A DNA stretch of 64,000 nucleotides from CAZOKZ01 sp964580585 (lineage in GTDB: Bacteria > Sumerlaeota > Sumerlaeia > SLMS01 > JAHLLQ01). The notes beneath the pieces were generated by a model, which did no database searches, was not told the origin of the DNA, and saw only the letters and a program-made list of their open reading frames with translations. This document shows positions 42,125 to 51,213 of the stretch, piece after piece. Location: NCBI GenBank assembly GCA_964580585.1, contig CAZOKZ010000008.1:1-64000 (forward strand), given 5' to 3'. Position 1 is the stretch's first letter, and each line of letters begins with the position of its first letter. The position numbers were made by a program, and so were the translations under genes.

Positions 42125-43732
42125 ATGGGATTGTTGTCCAAACTGTTTGGCAAAAAAGAAAAGACGGATTCGGCGCGCGAGGGCATTCTCGCCAAGGTGA
42201 AGGAAACCACCGCCAAGCCGATGAATTGCGAAGGCTGCTATGTGCGCCTGGAAGAATGTTTTCCGGATGCGAACGATTTCGATCTGAAGCTGGACGTGGT
42301 CAACATGCTCTACGAGATGGACCGCGACGATTGGGCCGAGACGTTGGCGCTCAAAATTTCCCACGACGAGCAATGTCCCCTGAATATCCTGGTGGGATTC
42401 GTCAAACATTTCAATGCGGCCAATGAAACTCAGAAAGTCGTCGAACCGACCGCGCGTTACATCAACGAACGCCCGTCGGACACAGACATGGCAATCAAGC
42501 TGGGGCGGTATTTGCTTGGTCAGAAGGAATACGAACGGTGTCTGGACGACTTGGAGCGCGCGTTCGAGTCGTCGCCCGAGTCAATCGCCCTTTATGGCAT
42601 CTTCGGTGAGGCTTTTCTGCGCTTGAAGCAATGGGAAGACGCAGTCAATCACCTGCGCACGGCGTGCGAATTGTATGAAGAAGCCTTTCGCCTGCACCAG
42701 ATTGCTCCCGACGATCTGCATAACGAGCAGCTCGAGTACAGTCGCTTGTACGCGATGTTGGAGGATGCCGCGATTCACCATTACGGTCCCGAAGGCAAGG
42801 ACGAAGCCTTTGAAAATATCGAAATGGAACCGTCCGGGTTTGGTCTTGAAAAGGAAGCCGAGCATCTAGCCGTTTCGCGCGTTGAATACAAACCACGCCG
42901 GTTGTCGATCGCCCCGCTGGACGAATTGGAAGCCCAGTCCAAGGAATTGGTGGGCGACGAGTTCCTGCTGGCCGAATCCAAGTTTTTACTCGGTTCCAAG
43001 GCTTTGCGCGAAAACAACATTTCGGCGGCGATGCAGGCTTTCCGCGCGGCGTTGGAACTGGATATCGAATCCTATGGCGCTTATTTCGGATGGGCGGCGT
43101 GCAACATTCTCGAACGGTTCGAGCCGTTGCCGGACGAATCGGCGGTGATTCCCTGGTCTGAAGAAGAAACCGCCCAGTTGGCCAAAGTTTGCCCGATGTG
43201 GGAAGCGCTGACACGTAGCGAACAACGCGCGGTGCGGGGGGCTTTCGAGCCTGTGCGCGGATTTTTGCCGCGCTTGGTCGAGGCTGGGGCGAAAAATTGC
43301 GTTCATCCGTTGGACGTGCGCCTGACCGATCTGTATCCCGAACGCGTGGAGATCCGCTTTGAGCCCGACGGCCGTCCGCCCCAGGCGTTGCCGGCTTTTG
43401 CCGCCAAGTTGAGTACTCACACGCGTGTGGACGAGTTCCTGAAGGTTTCTGCCCAGCAGTTTACGTTCGCGCGTCAGGTCGGTTACCTGGTGCACGACAC
43501 GGTGGAAGCGCTCGATGCAGAAAAATTCAAACAACTTCAGCAATTGGTGCGCGACGTACGCGCGAAGTTGCCTGCGGTGCAAACGCATCACTTGGCGAAC
43601 GCGTCGGAATTGATGGCGGCGGCTTGTGAGTCCGCGGCGCTGCTGGGAATTTTTGGCGACGAGGCCAAGAGCGAATTCGCCGAGCATTGGGAAAACCACG
43701 GCGTGTTCGCGTTTGTTCGCGAGTTGAAGTGA
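42125..43732 (+). CDS. TPR-rich protein of unknown function
   Basis: 535 residues. The N-terminus MGLLSKLFGKKEK is an amphipathic basic leader, then a CxxC pair (MNCEGCYVRLEECF). TPR-like helices run through residues ~60-230 (RYLLGQKEYERCLDDLERAF, EAFLRLKQWEDAVNHLRTA) and ~290-330. The C-terminal 200 residues form a separate domain of no known family. Possibly peripheral to the membrane. No catalytic motif. It is followed by a promoter/terminator region for efp. Confidence 0.72.
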   Translation: MGLLSKLFGKKEKTDSAREGILAKVKETTAKPMNCEGCYVRLEECFPDANDFDLKLDVVNMLYEMDRDDWAETLALKISHDEQCPLNILVGFVKHFNAANETQKVVEPTARYINERPSDTDMAIKLGRYLLGQKEYERCLDDLERAFESSPESIALYGIFGEAFLRLKQWEDAVNHLRTACELYEEAFRLHQIAPDDLHNEQLEYSRLYAMLEDAAIHHYGPEGKDEAFENIEMEPSGFGLEKEAEHLAVSRVEYKPRRLSIAPLDELEAQSKELVGDEFLLAESKFLLGSKALRENNISAAMQAFRAALELDIESYGAYFGWAACNILERFEPLPDESAVIPWSEEETAQLAKVCPMWEALTRSEQRAVRGAFEPVRGFLPRLVEAGAKNCVHPLDVRLTDLYPERVEIRFEPDGRPPQALPAFAAKLSTHTRVDEFLKVSAQQFTFARQVGYLVHDTVEALDAEKFKQLQQLVRDVRAKLPAVQTHHLANASELMAAACESAALLGIFGDEAKSEFAEHWENHGVFAFVRELK

Positions 43733-43834
43733 GGCGGCATCACCCAATTGGGGTCTGAAAGCTGATTTGGATCCTAATCAATTTTGCCTTTATTTCTATC
43801 CCTCTTGACACGGGATCATCGTTTGATGGCTATC

Positions 43835-43864
43835 CATACGACCCTCCGGGGTCGTATGTTTTTT
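43835..43864 (+). terminator. Hairpin with U-tract before the first efp
   Basis: CATACGACCC-TCCG-GGGTCGTATG (43835-43844, 43849-43858) followed by TTTTTT. TTGACA stands at 43805-43810 upstream and TATAAT at 43864-43869 just after. The hairpin either ends the TPR transcript or attenuates efp transcription. Confidence 0.75.
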
Positions 43865-43897
43865 ATAATGTCTTGTCGGCAAAGGAAGATTCTTTCG

Positions 43898-44464
43898 ATG
43901 GCAACAGTCGATGCGAACCGGCTGCGTCCGGGGATGAAAATTGTGGTGGACGGGCAGTTATGGGTCGTGACGGATTACCAACATCGCACGCCGGGGAATT
44001 TGCGTGCTTTTGTGGTCTGTAAAATCAAGAACGTCAAAGATGGACGTGTGGTGGAAAAGACGTTCCGCGGGTCGGAAAGCACGGCGGAAACGGCGGAGTT
44101 TGAACAGCGCACGTGTCAGTTCCTCTACCAGGACCCGGACGGGTATGTTTTCATGGACCTTGGGTCGTACGAGCAGTTCACGCTTTCCGAAGAGTTCTTG
44201 GGATTCCAGGCTCAATTTCTCGCCCCCGAAGCCGAGGTCATGGTCGGTTTTTGGGAAGGCGAAGCGATTGACGTGATTCTGCCGCCCAAGCTGACCCTGG
44301 AAGTCATCGATACCATCGATGTGGTGAAAGGCAATACGGCGAACGCGATTACGAAGGACGCAACGCTCGAAGGTGGCTTGTTGGTCCAAGTACCTCCGTT
44401 CGTGAAAATCGGCGATAAGGTGATAATCAGCACCGAAGACGGCAGCTACGTCAGCCGGGCCTGA
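43898..44464 (+). CDS. efp: Elongation factor P, paralogue 1 (Asn at the tip)
   Basis: 188 residues from the ATG at 43898. EF-P relieves ribosome stalling at proline runs. All three beta-barrel domains are present (VDANRLRPGMKI, then the middle FMDLGSYEQFTLSEE, and VKGNTANAITKDATL). The domain I tip reads TPGNLRAF; the residue aligned with modified K34 of E. coli EF-P is N34. Therefore the lysine-based modification cannot occur here. A terminator and 158 bp separate it from the second copy, from which it has diverged substantially. Confidence 0.93.
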   Translation: MATVDANRLRPGMKIVVDGQLWVVTDYQHRTPGNLRAFVVCKIKNVKDGRVVEKTFRGSESTAETAEFEQRTCQFLYQDPDGYVFMDLGSYEQFTLSEEFLGFQAQFLAPEAEVMVGFWEGEAIDVILPPKLTLEVIDTIDVVKGNTANAITKDATLEGGLLVQVPPFVKIGDKVIISTEDGSYVSRA

Positions 44465-44521
44465 TCGTTCTTGTTCGATTTCGATAACCCACTTGGTTGC
44501 GGTGTCTGATGGCGCCGGTCA

Positions 44522-44566
44522 GGGGAGCTTTGGCTTGACAGGGCCAGCGAGGCTCCCCACCTTTTT
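44522..44566 (+). terminator. Intrinsic terminator between the two efp genes
   Basis: GGGGAGC (44522-44528) pairs with GCTCCCC (44552-44558), loop 23 nt, followed by ACCTTTTT. Confidence 0.7.
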
Positions 44567-44622
44567 GCCCTCCCGTCATTGGATTTAAATGACACACTCA
44601 CACGCGAGGTTATTCGTTCATC

Positions 44623-45186
44623 ATGCCACCCATCGAACCTTCCAAAGTTCGTCCCGGTACAAAACTGGTTCTCGATGACGATGTGTTTATCGTCGTCGAA
44701 GCAGCCCATACGAAACCGGGCAAGGGCCAGGCGTTCGTGAAGGCCAAGATCAAGAGCTTGCAGACGGCTCGGACGCTGGAGCGGACGTGGAAAATTGGCG
44801 AAATGTTGGAAACCGCCGACTTTGAAAAACGCACGGCGCAATTTTTGTATTCGGACCAGGATGGATTTCACTTCATGGACATGGGCAGCTACGAGCAGTT
44901 CACTTTGTCCGAAGAGTTCCTTGGATTCGCGACGAATTTTCTCGTCGAAGAATGCGAAGTCGTCGGTTCGTTCTGGAACGGCAAGCCCATCGGCATTGAA
45001 TTGCCGGCGAAAATTACGTTTACGGTTTCCGACACGATCGACGCGGTGAAGGGCAACACGGCCAACGCCATTACCAAGGACGCGACGCTGGACAACGGCT
45101 TTACGCTCCAGGTACCGGCGTTCGTCAAGATGGGCGATAAGATCGTTGTCAATACCGAGACGGGCGAATACGTCGAGCGCGCTTGA
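44623..45186 (+). CDS. efp: Elongation factor P, paralogue 2 (Lys at the tip)
   Basis: 187 residues. Same three-domain EF-P architecture. The tip is KPGKGQAF with K34 aligned to the modified lysine of E. coli EF-P. This copy looks canonical, so it is the likely housekeeping factor. No epmA, epmB, ymfI or earP modification gene is in the window. The DUF512 gene starts 66 bp downstream. Confidence 0.95.
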   Translation: MPPIEPSKVRPGTKLVLDDDVFIVVEAAHTKPGKGQAFVKAKIKSLQTARTLERTWKIGEMLETADFEKRTAQFLYSDQDGFHFMDMGSYEQFTLSEEFLGFATNFLVEECEVVGSFWNGKPIGIELPAKITFTVSDTIDAVKGNTANAITKDATLDNGFTLQVPAFVKMGDKIVVNTETGEYVERA

Positions 45187-45252
45187 TTCGCGGGTATGAC
45201 TTTCTCTACGGATTGCGTACCGATCACTCGCCTGTTGAAAAAGTGACCTTCC

Positions 45253-46740
45253 ATGGCGCAATCCCCCGATTATTCCAAGTTAGCACCGATTACCGACGAG
45301 ATCCGCCGCCGTGTGCGGCGTGCGGATCCGTCGATGACGGTTTCCTCGGGCACGAGTGTCGCCGAAGCGGCGCCCGGCGTGGAAATCCTGCATGTGGACG
45401 AAGACAGCCTTGCCGCCGAAGCGGGCATTCAATCGGGCGAAAAACTGCTGCGCATCAATGGCGAAGAAATCCGCGACACGGTGGATTTTTACTTCTTCGG
45501 CTCGGATGACCGGCTGGCGATGGAACTGGAATCGTCCGATGGTCTGGTACGCAAGGTCCGCATTCGCAAACGCACGCCCGAGGAATTTCTCGGCATCGAA
45601 CTGAAGCAGTTCACGACGCAAAACTGCGGGTGTAACTGCGTGTTTTGCTTTGTGCATCAATTGCCCGACAACATGCGCAAGTCGCTCTACGTGAAAGACG
45701 AGGATTACCGTTTGTCGTTCATGCAGGGGTCTTACATTACGGGCATCACGCTGAAGCAAGCCGACCTCGACCGTATCGCGCGCCAGCGGTTGTCGCCGCT
45801 TTACATCTCGGTGCACGCCATCGACGAGGATCTTCGCCGTTGGCTTCTCGGGGTAAAAAAAGCACCCGCGATTTTGGACGTGTTGGACTTTTTCCGCAAA
45901 CATCGCATCCAGGTGCATACACAGATCGTGCTGTGCCCGGGACATAACGACGAAGAACAACTCGACGCGACGCTCGACGCCCTGATCGGTCGCTACCCGA
46001 CGGTTCAGTCGGTGGCTATCGTACCGCTCGGTATGACGAAATGGCGCGAGGGCTTGCCCGACATGAACGAAGTGACGCCGGAATACGCGCGGCGGTTCAT
46101 CAAACGTCTGACACCACGTTTGCGCGAGATCGAGAAGAAATTCGACGAGCCAATCGTGATGTTGGCCGACGAGTGGTACTTGATCGGCGGGCGTTCTGCC
46201 CCGTCGTATTCAAAATATCCCGACTTGCCGCAGTTGGAAAACGGCGTCGGCATGGTTTATCATTTTTACAAGGACCTGCCCGCGGCGCGACGCACGTTGA
46301 AACGTTCGCCCGTGCAGAAACCGTGGCGCGTGGCAGCGGTGACCAGTACACTCTCGGGCGTGGTGCTCGACAAAGTGCGCCGAGCCGTTGAAGAATCGGG
46401 CGCGGTGCAAATTACGCCGTTGCCGACGATAAACAACGCGTTCGGTGAGACGATCCATGTGACAGGACTCCTGACCGGGCGCGATATTCTGAAGACGATT
46501 CGCGACAACCCGGGTTACGATCAGTATCTGCTGCCGGGCAATTGTCTGCGTGTGTATGACCAGAAGTTTCTCGACGACATGACGCTCGATCAACTACGCC
46601 AGCAAACCGGCGTGCGTATCGATCCCGTGCTGGGTGGTGCATTGGATTTTGTCGAGACGATTCTCGAAGCCGCAGGCGGATATGAACACCACGCGGTCAC
46701 CGAACACCCGTTTCTGGCGAAGCATTGGAGCAATACGTAA
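45253..46740 (+). CDS. PDZ-radical SAM-DUF512 protein
   Basis: 495 residues. An N-terminal PDZ-like domain (VDEDSLAAEAGIQSGEKLLRINGEEIRD) precedes the DUF512 radical SAM block: NCGCNCVFCFVHQLPDNMRKSLYVKDEDYRLSFMQGSYITG. The cluster cysteines are CNCVFC-type. A C-terminal DUF512 domain (LPGNCLRVYDQKFLDDMTLDQL) follows. The family is widespread but its substrate is unknown; in other genomes it is often near der or plsY. Its 3' end reaches the third microrepeat element. Confidence 0.9.
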   Translation: MAQSPDYSKLAPITDEIRRRVRRADPSMTVSSGTSVAEAAPGVEILHVDEDSLAAEAGIQSGEKLLRINGEEIRDTVDFYFFGSDDRLAMELESSDGLVRKVRIRKRTPEEFLGIELKQFTTQNCGCNCVFCFVHQLPDNMRKSLYVKDEDYRLSFMQGSYITGITLKQADLDRIARQRLSPLYISVHAIDEDLRRWLLGVKKAPAILDVLDFFRKHRIQVHTQIVLCPGHNDEEQLDATLDALIGRYPTVQSVAIVPLGMTKWREGLPDMNEVTPEYARRFIKRLTPRLREIEKKFDEPIVMLADEWYLIGGRSAPSYSKYPDLPQLENGVGMVYHFYKDLPAARRTLKRSPVQKPWRVAAVTSTLSGVVLDKVRRAVEESGAVQITPLPTINNAFGETIHVTGLLTGRDILKTIRDNPGYDQYLLPGNCLRVYDQKFLDDMTLDQLRQQTGVRIDPVLGGALDFVETILEAAGGYEHHAVTEHPFLAKHWSNT

Positions 46741-46756
46741 AAAGAAAGAAAAAGCA

Positions 46757-46927
46757 AACCACGAAGGCACGAAGAAACCACAAAGAAAAATAGGTATCGC
46801 GCAGAGACGCAAAGACGCAGAGAGGATATCCCAACTAAAATTATTTTCTTCACGACCCTTTGCGACTTCGCGCCTTTGCGGTAAATTCTCTCCGTGTTCC
46901 CTCCGTGTCTCTGTGCCTCCGTGGTTA
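46757..46927. repeat. Nested microrepeat inverted pairs without a gene
   Basis: Outer arms: AACCACGAAGGCACGAAG (46757-46774) and CCGTGT...GTGCCTCCGTGGTTA (46892-46927). Inner arms: CGCGCAGAGACGCAAAGACG... (46798-46825) and CTTTGCGACTTCGCGCCTTT... (46858-46882). Only about 30 bp lie in the centre. Same nested architecture as 3167-3671 but with CACGAAGG and CGCAAAGA units. Confidence 0.85.
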
Positions 46928-46946
46928 ATAAATAATCAGGTAACCC

Positions 46947-47711
46947 ATGCGTATCACCGTATTGACATTATTCCCCGATTGGTTTGGTGGGCCGTTTGGC
47001 GAGAGCGTGATCGCGCGGGCGGTGGAGCGCGACCTTGTCGAATTGCGTGCGGTGAACTTTCGCGATTACACGACGTGCAAACACAACACGGTGGACGATG
47101 CGCCGTATGGCGGCGGGGGCGGGATGCTGCTGAAGCCGGAACCGTTGGCAGCGGCGCTCGACGATGTGGCCGGAGCGCCGGGGACGGAGAACCGTGCGCA
47201 CGTGATGTTGACGTCGCCACGCGGCGCGACGTGGAACCAGGATCGCGCGAAGCAACTCGCCGCCGAAGGTCGCGATCTTGTGATTGTGTGCGGTCGTTAC
47301 GAAGGTGTGGACGAGCGGTTGATCGTATCGCGTGTGGACGAGGAAGTCTCGCTTGGCGATTTTGTGATGACGGGCGGTGAAATCGCGGCGATGGCCATTG
47401 CCGATAGCATCGTGCGTCTGATTCCCGGAGCGCTCGGAAACGAAAACTCGGCCCCGAACGATTCGTTTTTTAACGGGCTGTTGGAAGGTCCGCACTATAC
47501 GCGCCCCGAAGTGTTTGAGGGCATGGGCGTGCCCGAGGTCTTACGCTCGGGCAATCACGCAGCCATCGACAAATGGCGGCACGAGCAGGCGCTCGAGATC
47601 ACACGCATTCGCCGACCGGAATTGTACGAAAAATGGATGGCGGAAAACCCGCCTCCTCCGCCGAAAAAGCCTAGACGCAGGAAGAAAGCGAATCCGCCGG
47701 ATGCGGAATAA
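46947..47711 (+). CDS. trmD: tRNA (guanine37-N1)-methyltransferase TrmD
   Basis: 254 residues. It methylates G37 of tRNAs to prevent frameshifting. SPOUT knot motifs: YGGGGGMLLKPEPLAAAL, LTSPRGATWNQDRAKQLA, CGRYEGVDERLI, SLGDFVMTGGEIAAMAI and GNENSAPNDSFFNGLLEGPHYTRPE. A Pro/Lys/Arg tail (PPPPPKKPRRRKK) extends the C-terminus and overlaps the convergent mqnA by 41 bp. The usual rpsP-rimM-rplS neighbours are missing. Confidence 0.97.
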   Translation: MRITVLTLFPDWFGGPFGESVIARAVERDLVELRAVNFRDYTTCKHNTVDDAPYGGGGGMLLKPEPLAAALDDVAGAPGTENRAHVMLTSPRGATWNQDRAKQLAAEGRDLVIVCGRYEGVDERLIVSRVDEEVSLGDFVMTGGEIAAMAIADSIVRLIPGALGNENSAPNDSFFNGLLEGPHYTRPEVFEGMGVPEVLRSGNHAAIDKWRHEQALEITRIRRPELYEKWMAENPPPPPKKPRRRKKANPPDAE

Positions 47712-48519
47712 TCCGGAGCGGTGGGGTGGTCACCGGTAGCAAGCCGTGCGCGATCAACTTGATGCGGAACAGTTCGATGGCACGAATTTGATCGGCGTTT
47801 AAACCGAACCGCACAGCATACTTCAAATAATCCGCCAAGTCGTTGGCTTCGCTGGGGGAAGTTGCGTGTCGCTCGGCGATATCTTCAATATTCGATTCGC
47901 CTGTCTGGCGCGCGTGAATCAACGTATCGATCAATTCCGGGGAGACCTCGACACCGGGTCGCGCAATCCAGGCTGCAAAAACGAACGGCAGGCCAGTGAG
48001 TTCTTTCCAAGCCCAACCAAGATCGAGTGAATACGGGAAGCGGCGTTCTTGTTCCCATTGAAGCGCCAGATCGCCGATGGCGACAATGGCGTCGAACACT
48101 TGACCCATGCGTGGCAGTTGATTTTCGAAAGTATCTGTAAGCGTGGTATATTCGGGGTCCAGGCCCAGGTAATCTTTTGCCACGATTCGCGCCAGATGCA
48201 CCGATGTCAGCGAGGCGGAATCGAGCAATACCCGGCGAATGCGATTGAGTGGGCAGGAGGAAAAAAGCTGAACGCTGCGCACAGGACCGTCGGACCCGAT
48301 GGCGCATCCGGGCAAGAGGCGATATCCGTTGGAACGAAGGGCCTCGAAGATCGGCAGCGTTGCAAGGTCGATTTCACCCGCCGAGAGCAACCGTCCGAGT
48401 TCGCGCGGGGTTGCCCGAATCCATTGACTTTGCGGTATCGCGGTTTCTAACCCTTCGATCAACGGCAGGACGTTGAGGTAGGGGACCAATCCGAGGCGAT
48501 AAGTTGACAGGGAATGCAT
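47671..48519 (-). CDS. mqnA: Chorismate dehydratase MqnA
   Basis: 282 residues from MHSLSTYRLGLVPYLNVLPL (AAAAGG six bases upstream; longer forms from 48564 are possible). MqnA converts chorismate to 3-enolpyruvylbenzoate, the first step of futalosine menaquinone synthesis. The periplasmic-binding-protein-like fold is shown by YLNVLPL, SAGEIDLATLPIFEAL, LDSASLTSVHLARI and the FVFAAWIARPG segment. No mqnB, mqnC or mqnD is adjacent. Menaquinone use implies anaerobic or facultative respiration. Confidence 0.9.
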   Translation of the reverse strand: MHSLSTYRLGLVPYLNVLPLIEGLETAIPQSQWIRATPRELGRLLSAGEIDLATLPIFEALRSNGYRLLPGCAIGSDGPVRSVQLFSSCPLNRIRRVLLDSASLTSVHLARIVAKDYLGLDPEYTTLTDTFENQLPRMGQVFDAIVAIGDLALQWEQERRFPYSLDLGWAWKELTGLPFVFAAWIARPGVEVSPELIDTLIHARQTGESNIEDIAERHATSPSEANDLADYLKYAVRFGLNADQIRAIELFRIKLIAHGLLPVTTPPLRIIPHPADSLSSCV

Positions 48520-48740
48520 GGTTAACCTTTTGAGCAGCACAAGTGTCATTTCCCATGAAGGCAAAGTTTGTGCCGAAAGAAAAATCCCTCACCGTAAATG
48601 ATCATTTCAAGCAGGATTCCTGTTAGATTGTCCATGTTCGAGTGAATGAAGGTTGCAACGCCACGTGCGGAGCGTTTTAAAAACGGCTTTCCGCCGGGCC
48701 ATTCGATGAAAAAAATTCAGGCTTACCGGTACACCGCACA

Positions 48741-49466
48741 ATGACCTTATCCCCTTTTTTCGCGAGTTCCCCAATGCCGTTACGTCCCGATCAATTGTTC
48801 GATCCAATGCCTGAAACGAAACGTTACTTCATGCGACGCCTGAAGCGCGCGGCGATTGATTTCGAGTCGTTTGGCATTTTGCTCCAATTGTGTACGCTCG
48901 AAGGCTGCCGAGGCACGTGTTGTTACGACGGCGTTTGTTTGGACGAAGACGAGGAACGCTATATTGGCGCTATTGTGGATGCGCATCCCGTGTTTTTCAA
49001 GGAGCTCAACCTGACGCGGGAAAACGCGTTCGAGGATGCCGAATTTCTCGGCAGTGACACGCGCAAAACTCGCACGAAACCATGTCGCTATCCCAAGAAT
49101 GTGAATTTTCCGAAACACTTTGAAAAAACATCGTGCGTGTTTCGTTTTCCCGACGGGCGATGCAGTTTGCAAACGCTTGCCATGGAACACGGCGAACATC
49201 CCTGGGCGTACAAACCGCCGAGCTGTTGGTTGCATCCGATTTCACTCGAACGAAACGGAAAGTCGATGATTTGGCTGCCGACGAAAGAAACCGATCACGT
49301 GGTGGCCGAGGATTATCCCGGGTATGCACCGTACACGCCCTGCGGCGCGGAATGCGCTGGGGGCAAACCTGCCTATCAGGTGTTGAAGTCTGAATTGGAA
49401 ACCCTTGGCGCGATTGTCGGGAGGGATATTTACGGCGAGATTGAAAAACATTTCGCGCAAAAGTAG
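48741..49466 (+). CDS. Cys-rich DUF3109-like metal-binding protein
   Basis: 241 residues; an alternative ATG is at 48774. Conserved cysteines fall in LEGCRGTCCYDGVCLDEDE, KTSCVFRFPDGRCSLQ, KPPSCWLHPI and YTPCGAEC, resembling the YkgJ/DUF3109 zinc- or iron-chelating family. Function unknown in that family. No signal peptide, so probably cytoplasmic. Neighbours give no strong hint. Confidence 0.75.
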   Translation: MTLSPFFASSPMPLRPDQLFDPMPETKRYFMRRLKRAAIDFESFGILLQLCTLEGCRGTCCYDGVCLDEDEERYIGAIVDAHPVFFKELNLTRENAFEDAEFLGSDTRKTRTKPCRYPKNVNFPKHFEKTSCVFRFPDGRCSLQTLAMEHGEHPWAYKPPSCWLHPISLERNGKSMIWLPTKETDHVVAEDYPGYAPYTPCGAECAGGKPAYQVLKSELETLGAIVGRDIYGEIEKHFAQK

Positions 49467-49508
49467 TGTCAGAACGAAATGCGCGGTGTGGAACGGGAAG
49501 GACCTTGC

Positions 49509-50753
49509 ATGCCAAAACGAATCTTCCGCGTGCTTTGTTTATTTTTGAGTTTGCATGGGATTACCGAAGGGCAAACCCGAGCCGAAGAGTCAGCATTTTC
49601 AGCGATTCAATTTGAAGCGGAAGAAAACGAAATACTCTGTGCGCGTGGCGGAGAGCCCGCCGTATGCGACTGGGCATATGGTCGTGCCTGTACACCCGAT
49701 TGGTGGGGCGAATCGAAAGGCGACGCGTTGATTTGCCAAGGACCACTCTTTTCCGACCTGAATAATACTTGTCTGTTAATTCGATACGCATACGAAGAAA
49801 ATGCTATTCGTGTTGTATATCATCAGGAACCGGAGCCGAACATTTGGTACTTGAAAGTCGATGATTTTGACGAAGTTCCGGTTTTGTTTTCCGATACGGG
49901 TTCCTGGAATATTTTTGATTCCGTGGAAATCAAGCTGCCTCCGCTGAAAAAGGGAAAACATCAGTTTGAATTAGTGACTTTAAACGATCGACGAAATTTA
50001 CGCGTTGATTGTTTTATCGTTTTTGAATCGGATGCCTATCGAATTACTCCGATGATGAAAGGAACGAATATCGCCAAGTCAGAAGACGGGCGAATTCTGA
50101 TTCGTTCCACGCCAGACGTTCAGTTACCTGAAAAAACCTCGGAAATCATCGCGGAATATCAAAAGATGATATCATGGTTCGAGCAGGAAACGTTTTGTGC
50201 GCCGAATAATCCCATCGTTATTAATATATTTTCGGACGAACTTTGGCCCGACGCCGGTTCGACTGCTTTTCAAAATGCGGGTGGGATGTTTTTTGCCACG
50301 GGCGATTGGTCTTGGAATAAGGGCAATCGTGTGCATGAATTGCATCACGTTTTTCAACAGGGTCGCATTCCCAGTTGGTTCGATCATCCGATTATTCGCA
50401 CATATGACGCGTGGGATTCGGCGCACGAAATATTTGGTGGGATAGAACATCCCGGAAATGAAACCGATCCCGGTTTCAAGGAACGTTACACCGCAGGGAA
50501 TCGTTTATTAACAAACGCTGCCGCGCGAACCGATGATCCGCACGACGTGGCTTATGCGTTGCGTATTACATATGGACGAAATATTTTTCACGGAATGTAT
50601 CATACAATCCAACAAGATGTGCGGAATGGGAAGTTGGATTTGGACGGTCGTTCATTAACAAAGGATGAATTGATAAAGTATATTAGCATTTCGGCAGGTG
50701 AGAATGTGCTGCCCTTGTTTGAACGATGGAATGGGTTTGCGCAGGCTGAATGA
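49509..50753 (+). CDS. Secreted protein with HExxH zinc-protease motif
   Basis: 414 residues from MPKRIFRVLCLFLSLHGITE, a signal peptide. The N-terminal ~150 residues are beta-rich with a carbohydrate-binding-like jelly-roll look (IQFEAEENEILCARGGEPA). The C-terminal part contains HELHH at 276-280, an HExxH zinc motif, with a candidate third ligand Glu downstream (SAHEIFGG or GGIEHPGNE). This places it with gluzincin-type peptidases such as M60-like enzymes, tentatively. AT-richer than its neighbours. Confidence 0.65.
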   Translation: MPKRIFRVLCLFLSLHGITEGQTRAEESAFSAIQFEAEENEILCARGGEPAVCDWAYGRACTPDWWGESKGDALICQGPLFSDLNNTCLLIRYAYEENAIRVVYHQEPEPNIWYLKVDDFDEVPVLFSDTGSWNIFDSVEIKLPPLKKGKHQFELVTLNDRRNLRVDCFIVFESDAYRITPMMKGTNIAKSEDGRILIRSTPDVQLPEKTSEIIAEYQKMISWFEQETFCAPNNPIVINIFSDELWPDAGSTAFQNAGGMFFATGDWSWNKGNRVHELHHVFQQGRIPSWFDHPIIRTYDAWDSAHEIFGGIEHPGNETDPGFKERYTAGNRLLTNAAARTDDPHDVAYALRITYGRNIFHGMYHTIQQDVRNGKLDLDGRSLTKDELIKYISISAGENVLPLFERWNGFAQAE

Positions 50754-50799
50754 TGATAAAGTTGAAAAATATAAATGGTATTCGTCCATTTATGTTAAG

Positions 50800-51189
50800 C
50801 TACTCTTTTTCTATAAACAACCCCTTCGTTTTCTCCGCCACCTCGCGCACGCGAATCCAGCGTGGATCGTTGCTCAATGCTTCCGGTTGCCAGTTATCGG
50901 CGGTAGGCGTGAAGTCGAAATCGGCGAACTGGCGATCGATTTCGCTAAGGTACTCGAGTTCCAATGCTTCGAGTGCACCTTTGTGGGCGCGTAGGGTATT
51001 AAACCAATGATCGAACTGAGCCCAGCGTTCCATTATCTGTTTGGCGGTGACGTTTTGCGTTTCCGAATTGGTGGCAAACGCATCGAGAACGCGCGCCATT
51101 TCACGCCGTCCGTTCGCGATAATGTCCGCGTCGGTTTGCGTTTCATTCTCTGCGCCGGGTGTGAAGATCATACGGATTTTTTTCGACAT
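50800..51189 (-). CDS. Conserved-looking small protein of unknown function
   Basis: 129 residues, soluble and helix-rich (MSKKIRMIFTPGAENETQTDADII...; IMERWAQFDHWFNTLRAHKGALEALELEYLSEIDRQF). No family recognised. It starts 24 bp after gpsA, as the last gene of a four-gene operon. Confidence 0.7.
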   Translation of the reverse strand: MSKKIRMIFTPGAENETQTDADIIANGRREMARVLDAFATNSETQNVTAKQIMERWAQFDHWFNTLRAHKGALEALELEYLSEIDRQFADFDFTPTADNWQPEALSNDPRWIRVREVAEKTKGLFIEKE

Positions 51190-51213
51190 GGGGACGGAGG
51201 AGTTCCTTCCATT

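Noticed and set aside
48556..48627. 23-codon ORF between mqnA and the DUF3109-like gene
   Set aside because: Too short, no ribosome-binding site, no supporting context.
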